A stretch of DNA of 64,000 nt from Tannerellaceae bacterium (GCA_021203545.1 JAJQAZ010000050.1:28131-92130); one strand, 5' to 3'. Shown: positions 10,059-19,466, counted from the stretch's first letter. Notes: a model not told the origin generated them from the sequence alone. Numbers and translations are program-made.

Positions 10059-10502
10059 TCATAGCTGTGACACGTTTAGTAATAGATCAAGGTATTTATT
10101 TTGCCATTGTTGGTAATAATCCGGTTTGTCTACTATGAGCTGGCCTTCAGGGTCGATAAATAGTTGCGTGGTGCTGCCTGCGGCACAGAGTGTATGATCG
10201 GATTCACGGTACACTTTGTAACTGTAGTCGAGGCGGGCACCGGGTTTGTAAAGATAACTTGTGTGTATGACGGCTACATCGTTCATCCCCAACGGAGCAT
10301 AATACTTTATATGCATATCGTAGATAGGGGCATAAATGCCGGCCTGTTGCATATCGGCATAGGCTATACCGGGATAGCGCCGCCCAAAAGATTCCCGGCC
10401 GTCTTCAAAGTAAGTCACATAGATTCCGTGCCATACACGTTGCATGGAATCTATTTCGCTAAACTTCACCTGTATCCGGCAAATGTCTTCCAGTTCTTTC
10501 AT
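10059..10502 (-). CDS. Acyl-CoA/acyl-ACP thioesterase, hotdog fold (YbgC/4-hydroxybenzoyl-CoA type)
   Basis: A 147-residue single hotdog domain. The N-terminal part (VKFSEIDSMQRVWHGIYVTYFEDGRE) resembles the catalytic loop of 4HBT/YbgC thioesterases, which usually have Asp near the helix start; here the matching segment reads SEIDSMQRVWH. Such enzymes hydrolyse acyl thioesters and occur in aryl-polyene clusters to release or edit chains. The start codon overlaps the LolA-like gene stop by 4 bp (ATGA), indicating translational coupling. The substrate is not known. Confidence 0.75.
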   Translation of the reverse strand: MKELEDICRIQVKFSEIDSMQRVWHGIYVTYFEDGRESFGRRYPGIAYADMQQAGIYAPIYDMHIKYYAPLGMNDVAVIHTSYLYKPGARLDYSYKVYRESDHTLCAAGSTTQLFIDPEGQLIVDKPDYYQQWQNKYLDLLLNVSQL

Positions 10503-11080
10503 CGGATTCCGGAATTGAAGATTTCATCGTCAATTATTTCATCGAAGATGTAGCCGGAGAAGTCGTATTGGGTGTAATTTCCGCCCTTCTCATTCATACA
10601 CATACTTGTAAGCCCGGAATTTACCGGATCAACAGTCAGTGTAAAGGACGTGAACATCATACGGCGTGTTGCTTTTGCCGAAGTATTTACCGGAATGATC
10701 CGTATAATATTATCCTGCCGGGTAATTTGCATATCCGGGTCCCGGTTATCTATCATACCGTCTTCCCCTGCAAGTATGTTTTGAAGAACCCGTTGGAGTA
10801 ATTCCAGATGGTTTGCTTCTTTGCCTTTGGCCACGCTGCTTTTTTCGCCGTTTATCATGATAAATGAGCTACCGTCCATCAGCAATTTTTCTTTTCCGTC
10901 GTTGAATATCATGCACATCCGGCCGGGTTGTTTGAAGTGGAATGTTCCCCGGGTTACCAGATCGTCGATAACGGCAGGATTATGCTTTGTACGGGTTACA
11001 ACGGCCGTGATTGTCTCCTGTGCAAACAGAAGAGTGGATGATAAAACGACGGTAATAAATAGTATAAATAATTTCCGCAT
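10499..11080 (-). CDS. LolA-like periplasmic outer-membrane lipoprotein carrier protein
   Basis: A 193-residue protein with a cleavable signal peptide (about 1-20, ending LLFAQ) and the beta-rich LolA layout, including GTFHFKQPGRMCMIFNDGKEKLLMDG at about 45-70. LolA proteins carry lipidated cargo through the periplasm, and LolA-like paralogues sit in aryl-polyene and related clusters beside an MMPL exporter. Here it lies between a ketoreductase and a thioesterase, so a role moving the finished lipid to the outer membrane is a reasonable inference. It is not the general lolA, which would not be expected in this operon. Confidence 0.75.
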   Translation of the reverse strand: MRKLFILFITVVLSSTLLFAQETITAVVTRTKHNPAVIDDLVTRGTFHFKQPGRMCMIFNDGKEKLLMDGSSFIMINGEKSSVAKGKEANHLELLQRVLQNILAGEDGMIDNRDPDMQITRQDNIIRIIPVNTSAKATRRMMFTSFTLTVDPVNSGLTSMCMNEKGGNYTQYDFSGYIFDEIIDDEIFNSGIR

Positions 11081-11090
11081 AGTTGTAGTG

Positions 11091-11819
11091 TTATGTATAA
11101 AGTCCTCCGTTAATTGATATTACATTACCGGTGATATAGGCTGCTTCGGACGAGACAAGAAATCCGACCAGCGCAGCGACTTCTCCGGGTGTACCGAAGC
11201 GGTTGGCTGGTATTGTTTTCTTTAGTTTTGCTTCGTCGAGTCCTTCTACCATATCCGTCAGAATATAACCGGGTGCTACAGCATTGACGGTTACGTTTTT
11301 ACGCGCCACTTCCTGTGCGAGGGCTTTCGTTGCGGCGATAATTCCCCCTTTTGCCGCGGAATAGTTGGTTTGCCCCAGTGTACCTTTCAGACCACTTACA
11401 CTGGCCATATTAATGATACGGCCTGATTTATGAGCTAACATGGGTTGCAATAAAGGTTGTGTAACGTAATAGAATCCTTTAAGGGTGATGTCGAGCACGT
11501 TATTCCACTCCTCTTCCGGCATAAACGCCATCACATTATCACGGCGTATGCCGGCGTTGTTGACCAACACTTCGATGTAGTCGCCGGGGTGGGATTTTTC
11601 CCATGCTTCGAGGGCTTCCCTGGTTTCCTGTCCGTTGCTTACGTCGAATTTAAGAATCTCGCCTGTTTGTCCGGCTTGTTGCACCAGTTGAAGTGTTTTT
11701 TCTGCTTCGGCTGTGTTGTTTACATAGTTGATAATCACCGGATAGCCCATACCGGCCAGTTTGATACAGACCGCACGGCCAATGCCACGGCTACCTCCGG
11801 TTACTAATGCGTACTTCAT
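11091..11819 (-). CDS. 3-oxoacyl-ACP reductase, FabG-like short-chain dehydrogenase
   Basis: A 242-residue classical SDR that reduces 3-ketoacyl-ACP to 3-hydroxyacyl-ACP with NADPH. Visible motifs: TGGSRGIG at the nucleotide-binding turn, NNAG, the catalytic Ser in NMASVSG and YSAAK. Length and motifs are complete. It lies in an operon with ketosynthase, ACP and dehydratases, so it is probably the dedicated ketoreductase (ApeQ-like role) and not housekeeping FabG. The FAD oxidoreductase gene is 14 bp upstream and the LolA-like gene 10 bp downstream. Confidence 0.88.
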   Translation of the reverse strand: MKYALVTGGSRGIGRAVCIKLAGMGYPVIINYVNNTAEAEKTLQLVQQAGQTGEILKFDVSNGQETREALEAWEKSHPGDYIEVLVNNAGIRRDNVMAFMPEEEWNNVLDITLKGFYYVTQPLLQPMLAHKSGRIINMASVSGLKGTLGQTNYSAAKGGIIAATKALAQEVARKNVTVNAVAPGYILTDMVEGLDEAKLKKTIPANRFGTPGEVAALVGFLVSSEAAYITGNVISINGGLYT

Positions 11820-11833
11820 TGTTTTATCTGTTT

Positions 11834-13309
11834 TTAGTTTTTTAATCTATTCCATATTTCTTCTCTTCCTATGATTTCCGCACAGGTATGAAGTGCTGTC
11901 ATAGTTACGCCATGCAGCCCGTGTAACATGAGGTTCTGTCCTGTCAGAAACAGGTTGGGTATAGGGGTGCGGGGCGAAAGGGTAGTGAGTACCGGATCTG
12001 TGTAATCCTTGCGCAGGCCATAAGCAGACCCGTCAGGGGTATGCGTATAATCACGGTATGTGAGCGGTGTACTGGTGTAACTTCCGGCGATCATATCGTT
12101 CAGGCCGGGTATACACCGGCCCGCCAATTTTACACATTCGCCGGCGAATCGTTCTTTCATTTGGATATACTCATGGCCACGACGGCCTATGGTTGTATGG
12201 CTCCATGGTTCGCACCAACTCCAGGGCATAGGTGTAAGTATATCTACCTGTTGGGTATATTCGCTTCCGTCTTCCGGCACGCGACAGCTAACCAGGACTC
12301 CGCCAACGGGGTTGTTTTCCAAATGGAATGTCCATACATCCGGTTTTTTATAGATGTACTGATTCCAGTTGAAATAGCTGAGAGTCCGCGGTTTGATGCG
12401 CAGGGACAGCGTAAACATGCCAAAGGTGTTTTGCAGGCTACCGATACGGGCACGGTAGCTTTTTTTCAGCTTGCCGCTTTGTTTTATCCAGTTGCAGGTA
12501 ATGGCGGGGTGTACGTTGCTGATGAAAATATTCCCTTCGTATGTTTCGCCGTTTGTGCATTGGGCGGCAACCAGTCTGCCATCCTTTTCTATTAATTCTT
12601 CCACACAGGCACAGCGGATGATTTCTCCGCCATAGGACCGGATATCGTCCGTGAGTGAGTCTACGATCAGCGAACCGTCTCCTTTCAGCCGCCAGCTACT
12701 TTCTATGAAACTGCTGTTGCCGTGGGCAAACGTAAACAGGGGCAGTGATTCCCTGCGTAGTTCCATTTTTAGTGAAGTACCACTTAGTACATTTATTAAT
12801 AACGGATCCTGAAACGTCTCTGCCAGATACTCCCAGGCACTTGTTTCAAATAATAGGGAGGAGAAAACATCTTCTCCGGCCGAAGGATTTAACAGGTTAT
12901 ACTGTTGTCCGCCGGATTGTTTCAACAGGTCGGCATATTTCTTCAGCGCATTCCGTTCTGCAGGAAATCCGGCCTGTAATGTATTAACAAACTCGTCGTA
13001 ACCCTGCGCAAAAGAAAAAGTTTGCCCGCCTATCGTAACCCGGTCGAAGTATTTGTCAAGGCGATGCCAGGGGAGCTTCAGTAATCCCAGATGCCGGAAG
13101 GCTGCATGGAGGGATTGCCCTTCGCCAATTCCTCCTACATAATGGAATCCTGTATCAAACGCCAGTCCGCGCCTTTTGTAGCTCTGGATACAGCCTCCGG
13201 CCTGCTCTCCTTTCTCCAGTACCAAAACATTCATTCCGGCATGCGAGAGTATGTGCGCACACTGAAGTCCGCCCAATCCGCTTCCTATTATAATTACATC
13301 GTATTTCAT
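11834..13309 (-). CDS. FAD/NAD(P)-dependent oxidoreductase, phytoene desaturase/retinol saturase-like
   Basis: A 491-residue flavoprotein. The N-terminal dinucleotide-binding motif IIGSGLGGLQCAHILSHAG is followed by E-rich FAD contacts (VLEKGEQAGGC) and GLAFDTGFHYVGG, a pattern shared with the CrtI/retinol saturase superfamily. The C-terminal FAD motif is LFLTGQNLMLHGLHGV. Such enzymes saturate or desaturate long conjugated chains, which suits a polyene or unsaturated acyl product. The start overlaps the MMPL exporter stop by 4 bp. The exact reaction cannot be read from sequence. Confidence 0.8.
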   Translation of the reverse strand: MKYDVIIIGSGLGGLQCAHILSHAGMNVLVLEKGEQAGGCIQSYKRRGLAFDTGFHYVGGIGEGQSLHAAFRHLGLLKLPWHRLDKYFDRVTIGGQTFSFAQGYDEFVNTLQAGFPAERNALKKYADLLKQSGGQQYNLLNPSAGEDVFSSLLFETSAWEYLAETFQDPLLINVLSGTSLKMELRRESLPLFTFAHGNSSFIESSWRLKGDGSLIVDSLTDDIRSYGGEIIRCACVEELIEKDGRLVAAQCTNGETYEGNIFISNVHPAITCNWIKQSGKLKKSYRARIGSLQNTFGMFTLSLRIKPRTLSYFNWNQYIYKKPDVWTFHLENNPVGGVLVSCRVPEDGSEYTQQVDILTPMPWSWCEPWSHTTIGRRGHEYIQMKERFAGECVKLAGRCIPGLNDMIAGSYTSTPLTYRDYTHTPDGSAYGLRKDYTDPVLTTLSPRTPIPNLFLTGQNLMLHGLHGVTMTALHTCAEIIGREEIWNRLKN

Positions 13310-15783
13310 TTTTCACTTTTCATTTTCCTAAATATCGCCGGTTGTATTACATAGGCCAGTACTACTGCGGAGATTAGCCCTACAAGCGTGGGAAATCCTA
13401 CGGATTTGATGGCCGGGTGTTGGGCAAACAGCATGCTACTGACGGTAACGACCAGGATTACCGCGCTGAAAAAAATCGCTGTTTTGTGGTATTTTAATAA
13501 CCGGGGGTTATTTCCGCTACCGGTGAGGCCATCCATCACGAATATGCTATAATCTACCCCTATCCCAAAGATGAAGGTAGAGATTATTATGTTGATGAGA
13601 TTGAATTGTACGTCAAATATAACCATTGCCCCTAGTACGGTCAGCCAGCTTAACAGTATAGGCATAAATCCGAGCAACGTATATTTAATGTTGCCATGGA
13701 AACTGAAAAACAGTACTATAAATACAAATAACATGGATACCCATTGCAACACATTAAAATCGTCATTCAGTTGTAGCAGCGTGTCTGTGGTATAATAATA
13801 GGTATCAAGAACCAGTAGGTTGGGCGATGTAGCTATGGCATCGCAGATGCGGGTGTAGTGACTGTCTTTGCCACGTATGGTATCATTTTCGCATCTGACG
13901 GATGTAAAGAACAGGTATTCGCCATTATAGGATTGTTCCATTAAGGTAGATTGGTACCCTTCCGGTATAATACCGGCTTCGTAGAGGGCAACGGGGGTAT
14001 ATGCAGCGGTTGCCAGGTCGAAGAAAGGTTGAAACGCCGCGGGACGAAGTCCGGCCTCCGGAGCTGTTTCGTCTATGAGCTGCCGGGTAAGTTGCAGCCG
14101 CTCTTCTGTCCAGAACTGTTTCCAGGCATCGATACGTTGCTGCTGCACCTGTAAGGGTATAAATATTTTATCGGTATGTGTATAGCTTTTTACCAGTCCT
14201 AAGTCCTGTAATGAGTCGAGTTTGTGAGACATAACCGCAAAGTTTTCTATGGCCTCTTCCATGGTGGTTCCGGAACTTACGAAATATTTTTGTTTGTCGC
14301 CGGTGTAGGTTTTGGAACGGAGCAGATCTTCGGAATAGGTTATATTTTCTGCTTTATATCCCAGATTGTGCATATCCGCGTCAAACCGATTTCCACCGGC
14401 TATGAAATAACCGAGGCAGATTATTATGATTGTAAACAGAAAGAAGATCAGGGGTTTGTTACGGTCGAACGGATAGTTATTGATCCGGTCGATAACGGCA
14501 AATGCCCGGCGGTTTAGTTTGTTCTTATCCGGATGAAGGAATTGGGGCAGGTAAATGAGGCTCCAGACAGTGGTACCTATGATGGCCAGGATAGCGAATA
14601 GCCCGAAATCCTGTAATAGTTCGGTACGGACAAAGATGAGCCCCATAAATGAACCGATAGTTGTGAGGCATCCCAGACAAACAGGTTTGACCTGGTCGCG
14701 GATTACCTGTTCAGGATCACTCACATATTTGTAGTGTGTCAGGATGTGGAGTACATAGGTAAGTACAACTCCTAATACAACAGCCCCAATACCGAGTGAC
14801 AGGAGTGAGAATTGTCCTTTGATAAAGTACATGCCGGCCAGCCCGAATGATACCCCAAATCCTAAGGGGAGCAATAACAGGGGTATCGTGTTGTAGTTAC
14901 GGAAACAGATGAAGATAAAGATAAAAACCAATATCAATGAAATGGTGAGGGTTCCTTTCAGGTCGGACTTGATCCGCCATGCGTTGTAAAATCCGCTGGC
15001 GGGTGTGCCGTGATAGCTGATTTTTATGTCCGGGTTGGTATGGGTAAATTGCTCTATCTGTTCGTTTAGTATATGGAACAGTGCCGAACCCTGTCCGGTA
15101 TTGGTACCCGAATACATCGGAGTGATGAACGCTACACATACGGTAGAGTCCGGAACAAAGAAGTGGCCGTGAAGGGTTTGATAACTGCCGGCCGCACCTT
15201 CGGTGAATGGTTTCATTTGTTCCATTAAGAGGTTCCGTAATCCTATGGGATCTATTTGTATAAGTTCGGGAAACAGAGTTCCTACCGGACTCTGAAAATC
15301 AGTATAGTTTCTCTTCATCTGCTCCTGCATGTGCCTACGGGTGAACAGAGTATCGAGTTGGGCATAGAGGCTGGTGTCGATATAAGCGGGCAGTTGGGCA
15401 GTCAGGTGGTCGATGACATCATACATGATGTCACCGGGCAGATTGTAGAAAATATTTTGGATGACCGGTTGTTCAAGGGTTGCATTTATATGGGTCAAAG
15501 AGTCAATGAACGCATCGCAGGTTGCCACAATTTGTTCTACAGAGGCTCCGTTCCGGCCTTCAAAAAGCAGGAATGTTTTGTCTTTGATGCGCAGGTTGGC
15601 AAAAGCCAGTTTAGTAGTTCCGTCCTCATTTTTGGAAGAAGGCATTAATTTGTTTATGTCTTCCTCAAGGTGTATTTTGGATGCGAAGTATCCGCAGAAT
15701 GCGTATAGGGCAATCATGGATAGCCAGAAAATGGCCCGGTGACTGCGAAAAAAATGGTAAATCCGTAAGCATAGTTGTGTCAT
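13306..15783 (-). CDS. MMPL/RND-superfamily lipid exporter
   Basis: An 825-residue inner-membrane protein with the duplicated MMPL plan: one membrane helix (about 17-32), a large periplasmic loop, five helices (about 275-430), another helix near 450-470, a second large loop (to about 670), then five helices ending near 820. Membrane motifs include GIGAVVLGVVLTYVLH in the first half and FIFGIGVDYSIFVMDG in the second, where Asp is the usual proton relay. Family members export lipids and polyene-lipids. It overlaps the dehydratase gene upstream and the FAD oxidoreductase downstream by 4 bp each, consistent with one operon. Confidence 0.88.
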   Translation of the reverse strand: MTQLCLRIYHFFRSHRAIFWLSMIALYAFCGYFASKIHLEEDINKLMPSSKNEDGTTKLAFANLRIKDKTFLLFEGRNGASVEQIVATCDAFIDSLTHINATLEQPVIQNIFYNLPGDIMYDVIDHLTAQLPAYIDTSLYAQLDTLFTRRHMQEQMKRNYTDFQSPVGTLFPELIQIDPIGLRNLLMEQMKPFTEGAAGSYQTLHGHFFVPDSTVCVAFITPMYSGTNTGQGSALFHILNEQIEQFTHTNPDIKISYHGTPASGFYNAWRIKSDLKGTLTISLILVFIFIFICFRNYNTIPLLLLPLGFGVSFGLAGMYFIKGQFSLLSLGIGAVVLGVVLTYVLHILTHYKYVSDPEQVIRDQVKPVCLGCLTTIGSFMGLIFVRTELLQDFGLFAILAIIGTTVWSLIYLPQFLHPDKNKLNRRAFAVIDRINNYPFDRNKPLIFFLFTIIIICLGYFIAGGNRFDADMHNLGYKAENITYSEDLLRSKTYTGDKQKYFVSSGTTMEEAIENFAVMSHKLDSLQDLGLVKSYTHTDKIFIPLQVQQQRIDAWKQFWTEERLQLTRQLIDETAPEAGLRPAAFQPFFDLATAAYTPVALYEAGIIPEGYQSTLMEQSYNGEYLFFTSVRCENDTIRGKDSHYTRICDAIATSPNLLVLDTYYYTTDTLLQLNDDFNVLQWVSMLFVFIVLFFSFHGNIKYTLLGFMPILLSWLTVLGAMVIFDVQFNLINIIISTFIFGIGVDYSIFVMDGLTGSGNNPRLLKYHKTAIFFSAVILVVTVSSMLFAQHPAIKSVGFPTLVGLISAVVLAYVIQPAIFRKMKSEK

Positions 15784-16145
15784 ATCGTCATCTCTCCTTT
15801 GTATTGCATGTATATTTTTTCCGCATCAGTGATATTCGCAGTGATGAGAAATCCTTTACCGGTAGGGATAGCGGTGATTGCTATATCTACTTCCGGACTG
15901 CCGTCAGGGGTTGCTATAGCTGTGAGACGGCACTGTTTTATGGTACTGATGAATAGCTTTTGGCCGGTCAGTTTCATCGCACATTCTTTGATTGTTCCGA
16001 TGTTACATACTCCGGGGCACACGGGGTTGCCGGGAAAATGTCCGGCGTAGACCTCACAACCGGGCAAAAAGGCAATCCGGTATACGGCACTTAACCCATC
16101 GGTTTTTACATGAATAATCCTGTAGTATGTATTTTCAAGTAGCAT
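15780..16145 (-). CDS. Hotdog 3-hydroxyacyl-ACP dehydratase subunit with the FabZ His but not the Glu
   Basis: A 121-residue FabZ-like hotdog protein. It keeps the active-site His loop as GHFPGNPVCPGVCNIG, but the Glu that follows in FabZ (PGVLIIEA) is Gly here. In FabZ the His and Glu of one site come from different subunits. The neighbour at 16159-16584 shows the reverse pattern, so the two probably form a heterodimer like ApeI/ApeP of aryl-polyene synthesis. It overlaps the MMPL gene by 4 bp. Confidence 0.75.
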   Translation of the reverse strand: MLLENTYYRIIHVKTDGLSAVYRIAFLPGCEVYAGHFPGNPVCPGVCNIGTIKECAMKLTGQKLFISTIKQCRLTAIATPDGSPEVDIAITAIPTGKGFLITANITDAEKIYMQYKGEMTI

Positions 16146-16158
16146 AGCTGACTTATTT

Positions 16159-16584
16159 TTATGGGTTTGGACTGATGAATATTTTCATTTGTGTACCGGC
16201 TATTATTTCACCGCTGACACGGGTTTCGCCGGTTATCAGGGTTATACCGGCTATTTTGCTTCCGATCGTAATACTTGTGAGCAACTCATCCCCAATCTCC
16301 GGACAACGGTAGCACCGGAAATTTTTCACTTCACCGATGTAGCCTACGGGAGGTGTGCCGGCTCCCGCGTCTATCGCTTTGTATCCGGCCCACGCCGAAG
16401 CCGACTGGGCTATATGTTCTATCAGCCCGGTTTCAGACAGCCATCTGTCTTCATCTATGAAGTAGTTGCCGGCCCTGACACTGAAACAGGTCAGGGCGGC
16501 ATCATCATCTACCTCTATCAACTTGTCTATCATCAGGATTGGGTCGCGTTGGGGAATGAGTTTTGTTATATCTTCACTTATCAT
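16159..16584 (-). CDS. Hotdog 3-hydroxyacyl-ACP dehydratase subunit with the Glu but not the FabZ His
   Basis: A 141-residue FabZ-type protein starting KLIPQRDPILMIDKLIEV, a classic dehydratase N-terminus. Where FabZ has HFPGxPVxPGVL, it reads FIDEDRWLSETGLIEHIAQSA: the helix Glu is present (SETGLIE) but no His precedes it. It is likely the partner of the next gene, sharing one active site per heterodimer. The start overlaps the end of the ACP gene by 11 bp. Confidence 0.75.
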   Translation of the reverse strand: MISEDITKLIPQRDPILMIDKLIEVDDDAALTCFSVRAGNYFIDEDRWLSETGLIEHIAQSASAWAGYKAIDAGAGTPPVGYIGEVKNFRCYRCPEIGDELLTSITIGSKIAGITLITGETRVSGEIIAGTQMKIFISPNP

Positions 16585-16828
16585 TTTCCGGCAGATGGGT
16601 TTCTATATAATCATACAGATTGGTGAACGTTTGTATGGTTCGCAAATCGGTTACCGGAATTTTTATTTTATAGGTTTGTTGTATGATTGCCACGAGGTCT
16701 ACCAGACTCAAACTATCAAGTGAAAGAGTTTCTCTTACATTTGCACCGGCAGTAAAAAGGGTTGAATCTACTTCAAATTCTTCTGCTAATAAACTGTTTA
16801 CTGTTTCTACAATTTCTTTACGTGTCAT
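16574..16828 (-). CDS. Acyl carrier protein
   Basis: An 84-residue ACP. The phosphopantetheine Ser is in LSLDSLSLVDLVAIIQ (about residue 36), flanked by the usual acidic helices. It carries the growing acyl chain between the ketosynthase, ketoreductase and dehydratases of this operon. It lies 19 bp after the ketosynthase and overlaps the first dehydratase by 11 bp. It differs from housekeeping AcpP (DSLDTVELVM type), consistent with a dedicated carrier. Confidence 0.9.
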   Translation of the reverse strand: MTRKEIVETVNSLLAEEFEVDSTLFTAGANVRETLSLDSLSLVDLVAIIQQTYKIKIPVTDLRTIQTFTNLYDYIETHLPENDK

Positions 16829-16847
16829 AATGGATTGCTTTTAATTT

Positions 16848-18068
16848 TTATATGTTTTTTACGATCAGTGTTGAGTTTGTTCCGCCAAAACCGAAGGAGT
16901 TGGAGAGGAATGTATCGAAATGGGTTTCGCGTGTTTCCGGGATGATGTTTAGGCAGGCTGTTTCTTCATCCGGATTTTCGAAGTTGATGTTTCCTGCGAT
17001 GAAATCATTTTTCATCATTAATACGGAGTATATCAGTTCGCTGGCTCCCGCCATCCACATTTCATGCCCGGTCTGGCTTTTGGTGGAGGTAACGGGTACT
17101 TTGTAACCGCCGAATAATTGCGCGATTGCTTTTGCTTCCCGGCTATCGCCGATAGGGGTCGAGGTGGCATGAGCATTTACATACCCTATCTGTTGCGGAT
17201 TTATATTTCCATTTTTCAGGCATAGTTCCAGCGAACGGGCCGGGCCGGCTACATTCGGAGTCGAAATATGGTCGCCGTTGCCGGAGAAGCCCCACCCTAC
17301 TATTTCCCCCAATATAGGTGCACCGCGCTTAACTGCGTGTTCGTAACTTTCTATTATAATAGTTGCCGCGCCACCTCCGGGTACAAGGCCATCCCGGTCA
17401 CGGTCGAACGGACGGCTTGCCTTTGCCGGTTCGTTTTCCCGTATGGAGAAAGACTGAATGCCATCGAATGCTGCTACACTATACAGGTTGGCTTCCTGGG
17501 CGCCCCCACAGATCATACAATCCTGTAGTCCGTTCCGGATCAGAAGGTAAGATAGCCCTATAGCATGCGAACCGGATGCACAGGCTCCGGAAGCGGTCAG
17601 GTTGATACCCCGCAGCCTGAACAGGCAGGCCAGATTCATGGTTACGGTGGAGTTCATCGACTGGAAGATGGCACCACTACCGCAGGCAGACGTATCTTTG
17701 AATTCGCGGAATTTATCGAGTGCGTCCATGGTCGCTTCGGCGGCTGAATCGTTTCCATAAATAATACCCACTTCATATTTGTCTATATAATTCTGGTCCA
17801 GTTTTGCATTTTCAAGGGCCGACCGTGTAGCCATATAGGCATATTGGGCTTCCTCAGGCATGAACTGCCGTTGATTACGGGGGATAAAGGGTTTTAGATC
17901 GGGACGCTCTACGTGTGCACATAAGGCGGAACGGAATCCGGCTTCTTTACGCTCCCGGCTGAATAGGATGCCACTTTTGCCGGTATACAGGGAATCGCGT
18001 ACTTCCGCAAGCGTTTTTCCAAGGCATGACCAAATTCCCATACCGGTTATTACTACTCTTTTCTCCAT
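16848..18068 (-). CDS. Beta-ketoacyl-ACP synthase (KAS II/ApeO-like)
   Basis: A 406-residue thiolase-fold condensing enzyme, full length for KAS I/II. The catalytic Cys is in TASGACASGSHAIG (about residue 163), the first His in NAHATSTPIGD, the Lys in STKSQTGHE and the second His in that same segment, with FGFGGTN near the C-terminus. It condenses malonyl-ACP with the acyl chain. A typical aryl-polyene cluster has further ketosynthases and a chain-length factor, but only this one is present. It lies 12 bp downstream of the GNAT-like gene and leads the biosynthetic genes. Confidence 0.9.
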   Translation of the reverse strand: MEKRVVITGMGIWSCLGKTLAEVRDSLYTGKSGILFSRERKEAGFRSALCAHVERPDLKPFIPRNQRQFMPEEAQYAYMATRSALENAKLDQNYIDKYEVGIIYGNDSAAEATMDALDKFREFKDTSACGSGAIFQSMNSTVTMNLACLFRLRGINLTASGACASGSHAIGLSYLLIRNGLQDCMICGGAQEANLYSVAAFDGIQSFSIRENEPAKASRPFDRDRDGLVPGGGAATIIIESYEHAVKRGAPILGEIVGWGFSGNGDHISTPNVAGPARSLELCLKNGNINPQQIGYVNAHATSTPIGDSREAKAIAQLFGGYKVPVTSTKSQTGHEMWMAGASELIYSVLMMKNDFIAGNINFENPDEETACLNIIPETRETHFDTFLSNSFGFGGTNSTLIVKNI

Positions 18069-18080
18069 ATTATTTTTCTT

Positions 18081-19214
18081 TTATAAACTTTTCTTATAGC
18101 ATCGCCTTCTTTTGGTGAATGTAGGCTGTAAGGGTTTCCATTGGGTTAGTTCCCGGATATTATCTTCGAGTTGCGGGCCTGTTTCAGCCCATTTAATGCC
18201 ACATTTGTTGTAGATAGGTATCAGGTCGTCGAAGAATAGCGCATTGACACCCAGACCCTGATAGTCAGGATGAACAGCTACCAGCAGCATCTCTGCTTTT
18301 TCCTCTTTTTTCCATTTCAGCGCGCGGAGCAGGTGAAACCATCCTACAGGAAAAAGTTTTCCCTTCGATTTTTGCAGAGCCTGCGACAGGCTATTCATGG
18401 TTATCGCTACTCCTACCACTTCATTTGCTTCATTTTCTATGACCGGAAGTAGTTGTTTATCTATTAAAGGTATATAACGCCGGAGGTATAAATCGATCTG
18501 CTGATCCGACATTTCGGTATAGCCAAATAAAGGTGCATACGCCCGGTTCAGGAGGTCAAACACTTTTTTACCATATCCCCGTTTATGGATATCGGTACCG
18601 GTCAATTTCCTGACACGCAATCCGAACATTTCTTTCGCCAAGCTGGCTACACGGGCATACTTTGCAGGTACTTCTTTGGGAACTTCGATACGTATCTGTA
18701 CCCAATCTACCTCTTTTTCATATCCCAGTACTTCCATATGGCGGGGATAATAAGGAGGGTTATAGATAGTGATCATCGAACTCATTTTGTCGAAATCCTC
18801 AATGAGCATCCCTTCCTTATCAAAGTCGAAAATTCCCATCGGCCCCTGAATATGATCCATGCCCCGTTCCTTCCCCCACTGTTCGACAGCGTTTAACAGA
18901 ACTTCTGATACCATTTTGTCATCAATGAATTCAATGAATCCGAACCGGACATTCTTCGTGTGCCATTTTTCATTGGCCCGGTGGTTGATGATACCGGCAA
19001 TACGGCCTACCGGGTTTCCTTTTTCATCGTAAGCGATGAAGGGTTGTATATCGGAGTTTTCCAATCCCGCGTTGGCAGGATTGAATGTTTCGCGAATGTC
19101 CATCTCCAGATCCGGTATATAGTATGGACAGCCTGTATATATCCGGCTTGTCAATCCTATGAAATCTTTCATTTCGCGCCTGGTATAAACCTTTTTTATA
19201 TTGACTTTTTTCAT
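18081..19214 (-). CDS. GNAT-fold N-acetyltransferase-like protein
   Basis: A 377-residue protein. The C-terminal third resembles the acyl-CoA-binding core of GNAT enzymes (MLLVAVHPDYQGLGVNALFFDDLIPIYNKCG, about 310-340). The N-terminal half is the extension of a widespread Bacteroidetes family (YTRREMKDFIGLTSRIYTGCPYYIPDLEMD). The substrate is unknown. It is the first gene of the minus-strand operon and is divergent from the phosphoinositol-lipid genes, so acylation or amidation of a lipid intermediate is possible but only inferred. Confidence 0.7.
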   Translation of the reverse strand: MKKVNIKKVYTRREMKDFIGLTSRIYTGCPYYIPDLEMDIRETFNPANAGLENSDIQPFIAYDEKGNPVGRIAGIINHRANEKWHTKNVRFGFIEFIDDKMVSEVLLNAVEQWGKERGMDHIQGPMGIFDFDKEGMLIEDFDKMSSMITIYNPPYYPRHMEVLGYEKEVDWVQIRIEVPKEVPAKYARVASLAKEMFGLRVRKLTGTDIHKRGYGKKVFDLLNRAYAPLFGYTEMSDQQIDLYLRRYIPLIDKQLLPVIENEANEVVGVAITMNSLSQALQKSKGKLFPVGWFHLLRALKWKKEEKAEMLLVAVHPDYQGLGVNALFFDDLIPIYNKCGIKWAETGPQLEDNIRELTQWKPLQPTFTKRRRCYKKSL

Positions 19215-19270
19215 GTAAGAGTTAGTTGTAAATTAAGAGTTCCGTGTTAACATCCGATTTTTACTCACGG

Positions 19271-19300
19271 CAAAATTAAGAATTTAAAAGCGAATAGAAA
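19271..19300 (-). promoter_or_regulatory. Promoter of the GNAT/ketosynthase operon
   Basis: TAATTTTG on the minus strand (19278-19271) fits the Bacteroidetes -7 box. A weak -33 (TTTC, 19300-19297) lies 18 bp upstream. The predicted leader is about 50 nt. Confidence 0.5.
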
Positions 19301-19419
19301 TGGTACAAACAAAGATCAAAATGTTCGATTTTTCACTTTTTATGATTTTGGCGGAAGAGACCATACGAACAACTACATCGTGGTGCCGGGGCTCTCAAAG
19401 GCGAATTTTGCCTCCTTCC

Positions 19420-19450
19420 TTTGCCGGATAAGCATTTTTTAATAAGTTTG
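19420..19450 (+). promoter_or_regulatory. Consensus promoter of the phosphoinositol-lipid genes
   Basis: TTTG (19420-19423), exactly 19 bp, then TAAGTTTG (19443-19450): a full match to the Bacteroidetes consensus TTTG-N19-TAnnTTTG. Transcription should begin near 19457, upstream of the ATG at 19488. Confidence 0.8.
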
Positions 19451-19466
19451 CACATCCAAAATAAAA

